Shown here: positions 5,276-5,766 of the stretch, in pieces
How positions within the stretch are numbered: the stretch's first letter is position 1
How the letters are laid out: every line of letters starts with the position of its first letter
Assembly: GCA_035253645.1 (NCBI GenBank)
Contig: DATFBW010000363.1
Coordinates: forward strand, 1-5,766
Length of the DNA stretch: 5,766 bases
Direction: 5' to 3'
Source: DASYRX01 sp035253645
GTDB lineage: Bacteria; Gemmatimonadota; Gemmatimonadetes; Gemmatimonadales; Gemmatimonadaceae
Made by a program: the position numbers and the translations under genes
Notes under the pieces: model-generated
Databases searched by the model: none
Seen by the model: only the letters and a program-made list of their open reading frames with translations
What the model was told of the DNA's origin: nothing

Positions 5276-5766
5276 ATGCCTGATCACGAAGCCGAACTGT
5301 CGCCGACGATGCGCGTACGTGCCCAGGCCGATGTGTTGTACCGGGCCGCGACTGAATGCGTGCGGCAGCGCGGTCGATATTCGAACCTTGTGGCGAGCTC
5401 CGCGGCAGACAGCGAGCTGGATTCAGCGTGGCGCGTCGTCTCGTTATGCGATGAATTGTTGACGGAAGCCGTCGGAGCGTACGAAGACGCTGTTGCCAAA
5501 GATGGCGGCGCGGCAAGCGAGACGTGGTGGCATCAGGCGAATGCGCTGTGGCACTCGAGCCGCGAATACACGCGCCGTCACCGCGAAGTCGAAGAAAGCT
5601 CACGCCGTCTTGGCGCCCATAACCCCAGCAAGCTGACAGAGCTGGCGCTCCAGTACGATCTCGAAGCGTCATCGCTCCTCGCCCTCGATCATGCGGTCGC
5701 GTCGTACCGCAAATGCTGCCCTGAAGCGGAGCAGGCCAACGGAGCCAAGCGCGCCCGCGCGGGCTG
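5276..5766 (+). CDS. Unrecognised small helical protein, 3' end at or beyond the window edge
   Basis: I do not recognise this protein. The plus-strand frame from ATG 5276 is open to the last base: 163 codons plus 'TG', so a single A beyond the edge would make TGA and end it at 163 residues. Third codon positions are mostly G/C and the composition is that of a soluble protein (Ala, Glu, Arg, Ser, Leu), while the opposing frame is an Arg/Ser-rich shadow. It has no signal peptide or membrane segment. Predicted helices by eye are about 8-32, 45-75, 80-112 and 117-147, suggesting a helical bundle. Notable are WW at 84-85, Trp52 and Trp92, and Cys28, 58, 147 and 148. An in-frame ATG at 5210 would add 22 Arg/Ser/Gln-rich residues. 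Neither ATG has a clear Shine-Dalgarno, and I prefer 5276 because the acidic helical protein starts there. It is transcribed away from the protease. Confidence 0.72.
   Translation, partial: MPDHEAELSPTMRVRAQADVLYRAATECVRQRGRYSNLVASSAADSELDSAWRVVSLCDELLTEAVGAYEDAVAKDGGAASETWWHQANALWHSSREYTRRHREVEESSRRLGAHNPSKLTELALQYDLEASSLLALDHAVASYRKCCPEAEQANGAKRARAG

Noticed and set aside
5130..5672. Minus-strand frame of 180 codons opposite the right-hand gene
   Set aside because: It is rich in Arg, Ser and Pro with no motif, as expected for the complement of a GC-rich gene. The plus-strand frame has much better codon and residue composition.
1..5766. CRISPR array, tRNA, rRNA, transposase or phage genes
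   Set aside because: I saw no regularly spaced repeats of CRISPR length, no cloverleaf or rRNA-like sequence, and no mobile-element protein on either strand.

Overview
The window looks like a chromosomal stretch of a GC-rich, Gram-negative-type bacterium, and I lean towards Gemmatimonadota. The reasons are a lipoprotein signal ending in Leu-Ala-Ala-Cys followed by Ser/Asp/Thr residues, a secreted subtilase with C-terminal PKD domains, and a very large secreted Asp-box (BNR) beta-propeller protein with a Gly-rich insertion. All three are common in that phylum, and partly in Acidobacteriota. This placement is inference from protein style; no rRNA or marker gene is present.

Layout from left to right. 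(1) Positions 1-2729, minus strand: one uninterrupted frame of 909 codons that starts at 2729 and runs off the left edge. It encodes an exported VPS10/sortilin-like BNR propeller protein with an Ig-like C-terminal domain carrying a long polyglycine tract. (2) Positions 2730-2899: a short gap with a near-perfect intrinsic terminator (2833-2866, minus strand) that separates the two minus-strand genes. (3) Positions 2900-4687, minus strand: a complete 595-residue proteinase K-like (S8) lipoprotein protease with an I9 propeptide, an intact catalytic triad and two PKD-like domains. It starts at GTG behind a strong Shine-Dalgarno. (4) Positions 4688-5275: a gene-poor divergent intergenic region holding a strong stem-loop, a 10-bp direct repeat spaced exactly 42 bp, and three same-orientation copies of a GTTAGGC motif. 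(5) Positions 5276-5766, plus strand: the 5' part, possibly all but the last base, of a small helical protein that I do not recognise.

The two minus-strand genes both encode exported proteins but appear to be separate transcription units, so a joint function is not shown. The protease probably acts as a surface or periplasmic digestive enzyme. The propeller protein is probably a secreted binding or scaffold protein.

The signal least explained by the genes is the octamer CGTTAGGC (core GTTAGGC). It occurs exactly eight times on the two strands in 5.8 kb, both inside the propeller gene and in the intergenic region, where chance would give about one heptamer. I see no clear previously undescribed multi-gene system here.
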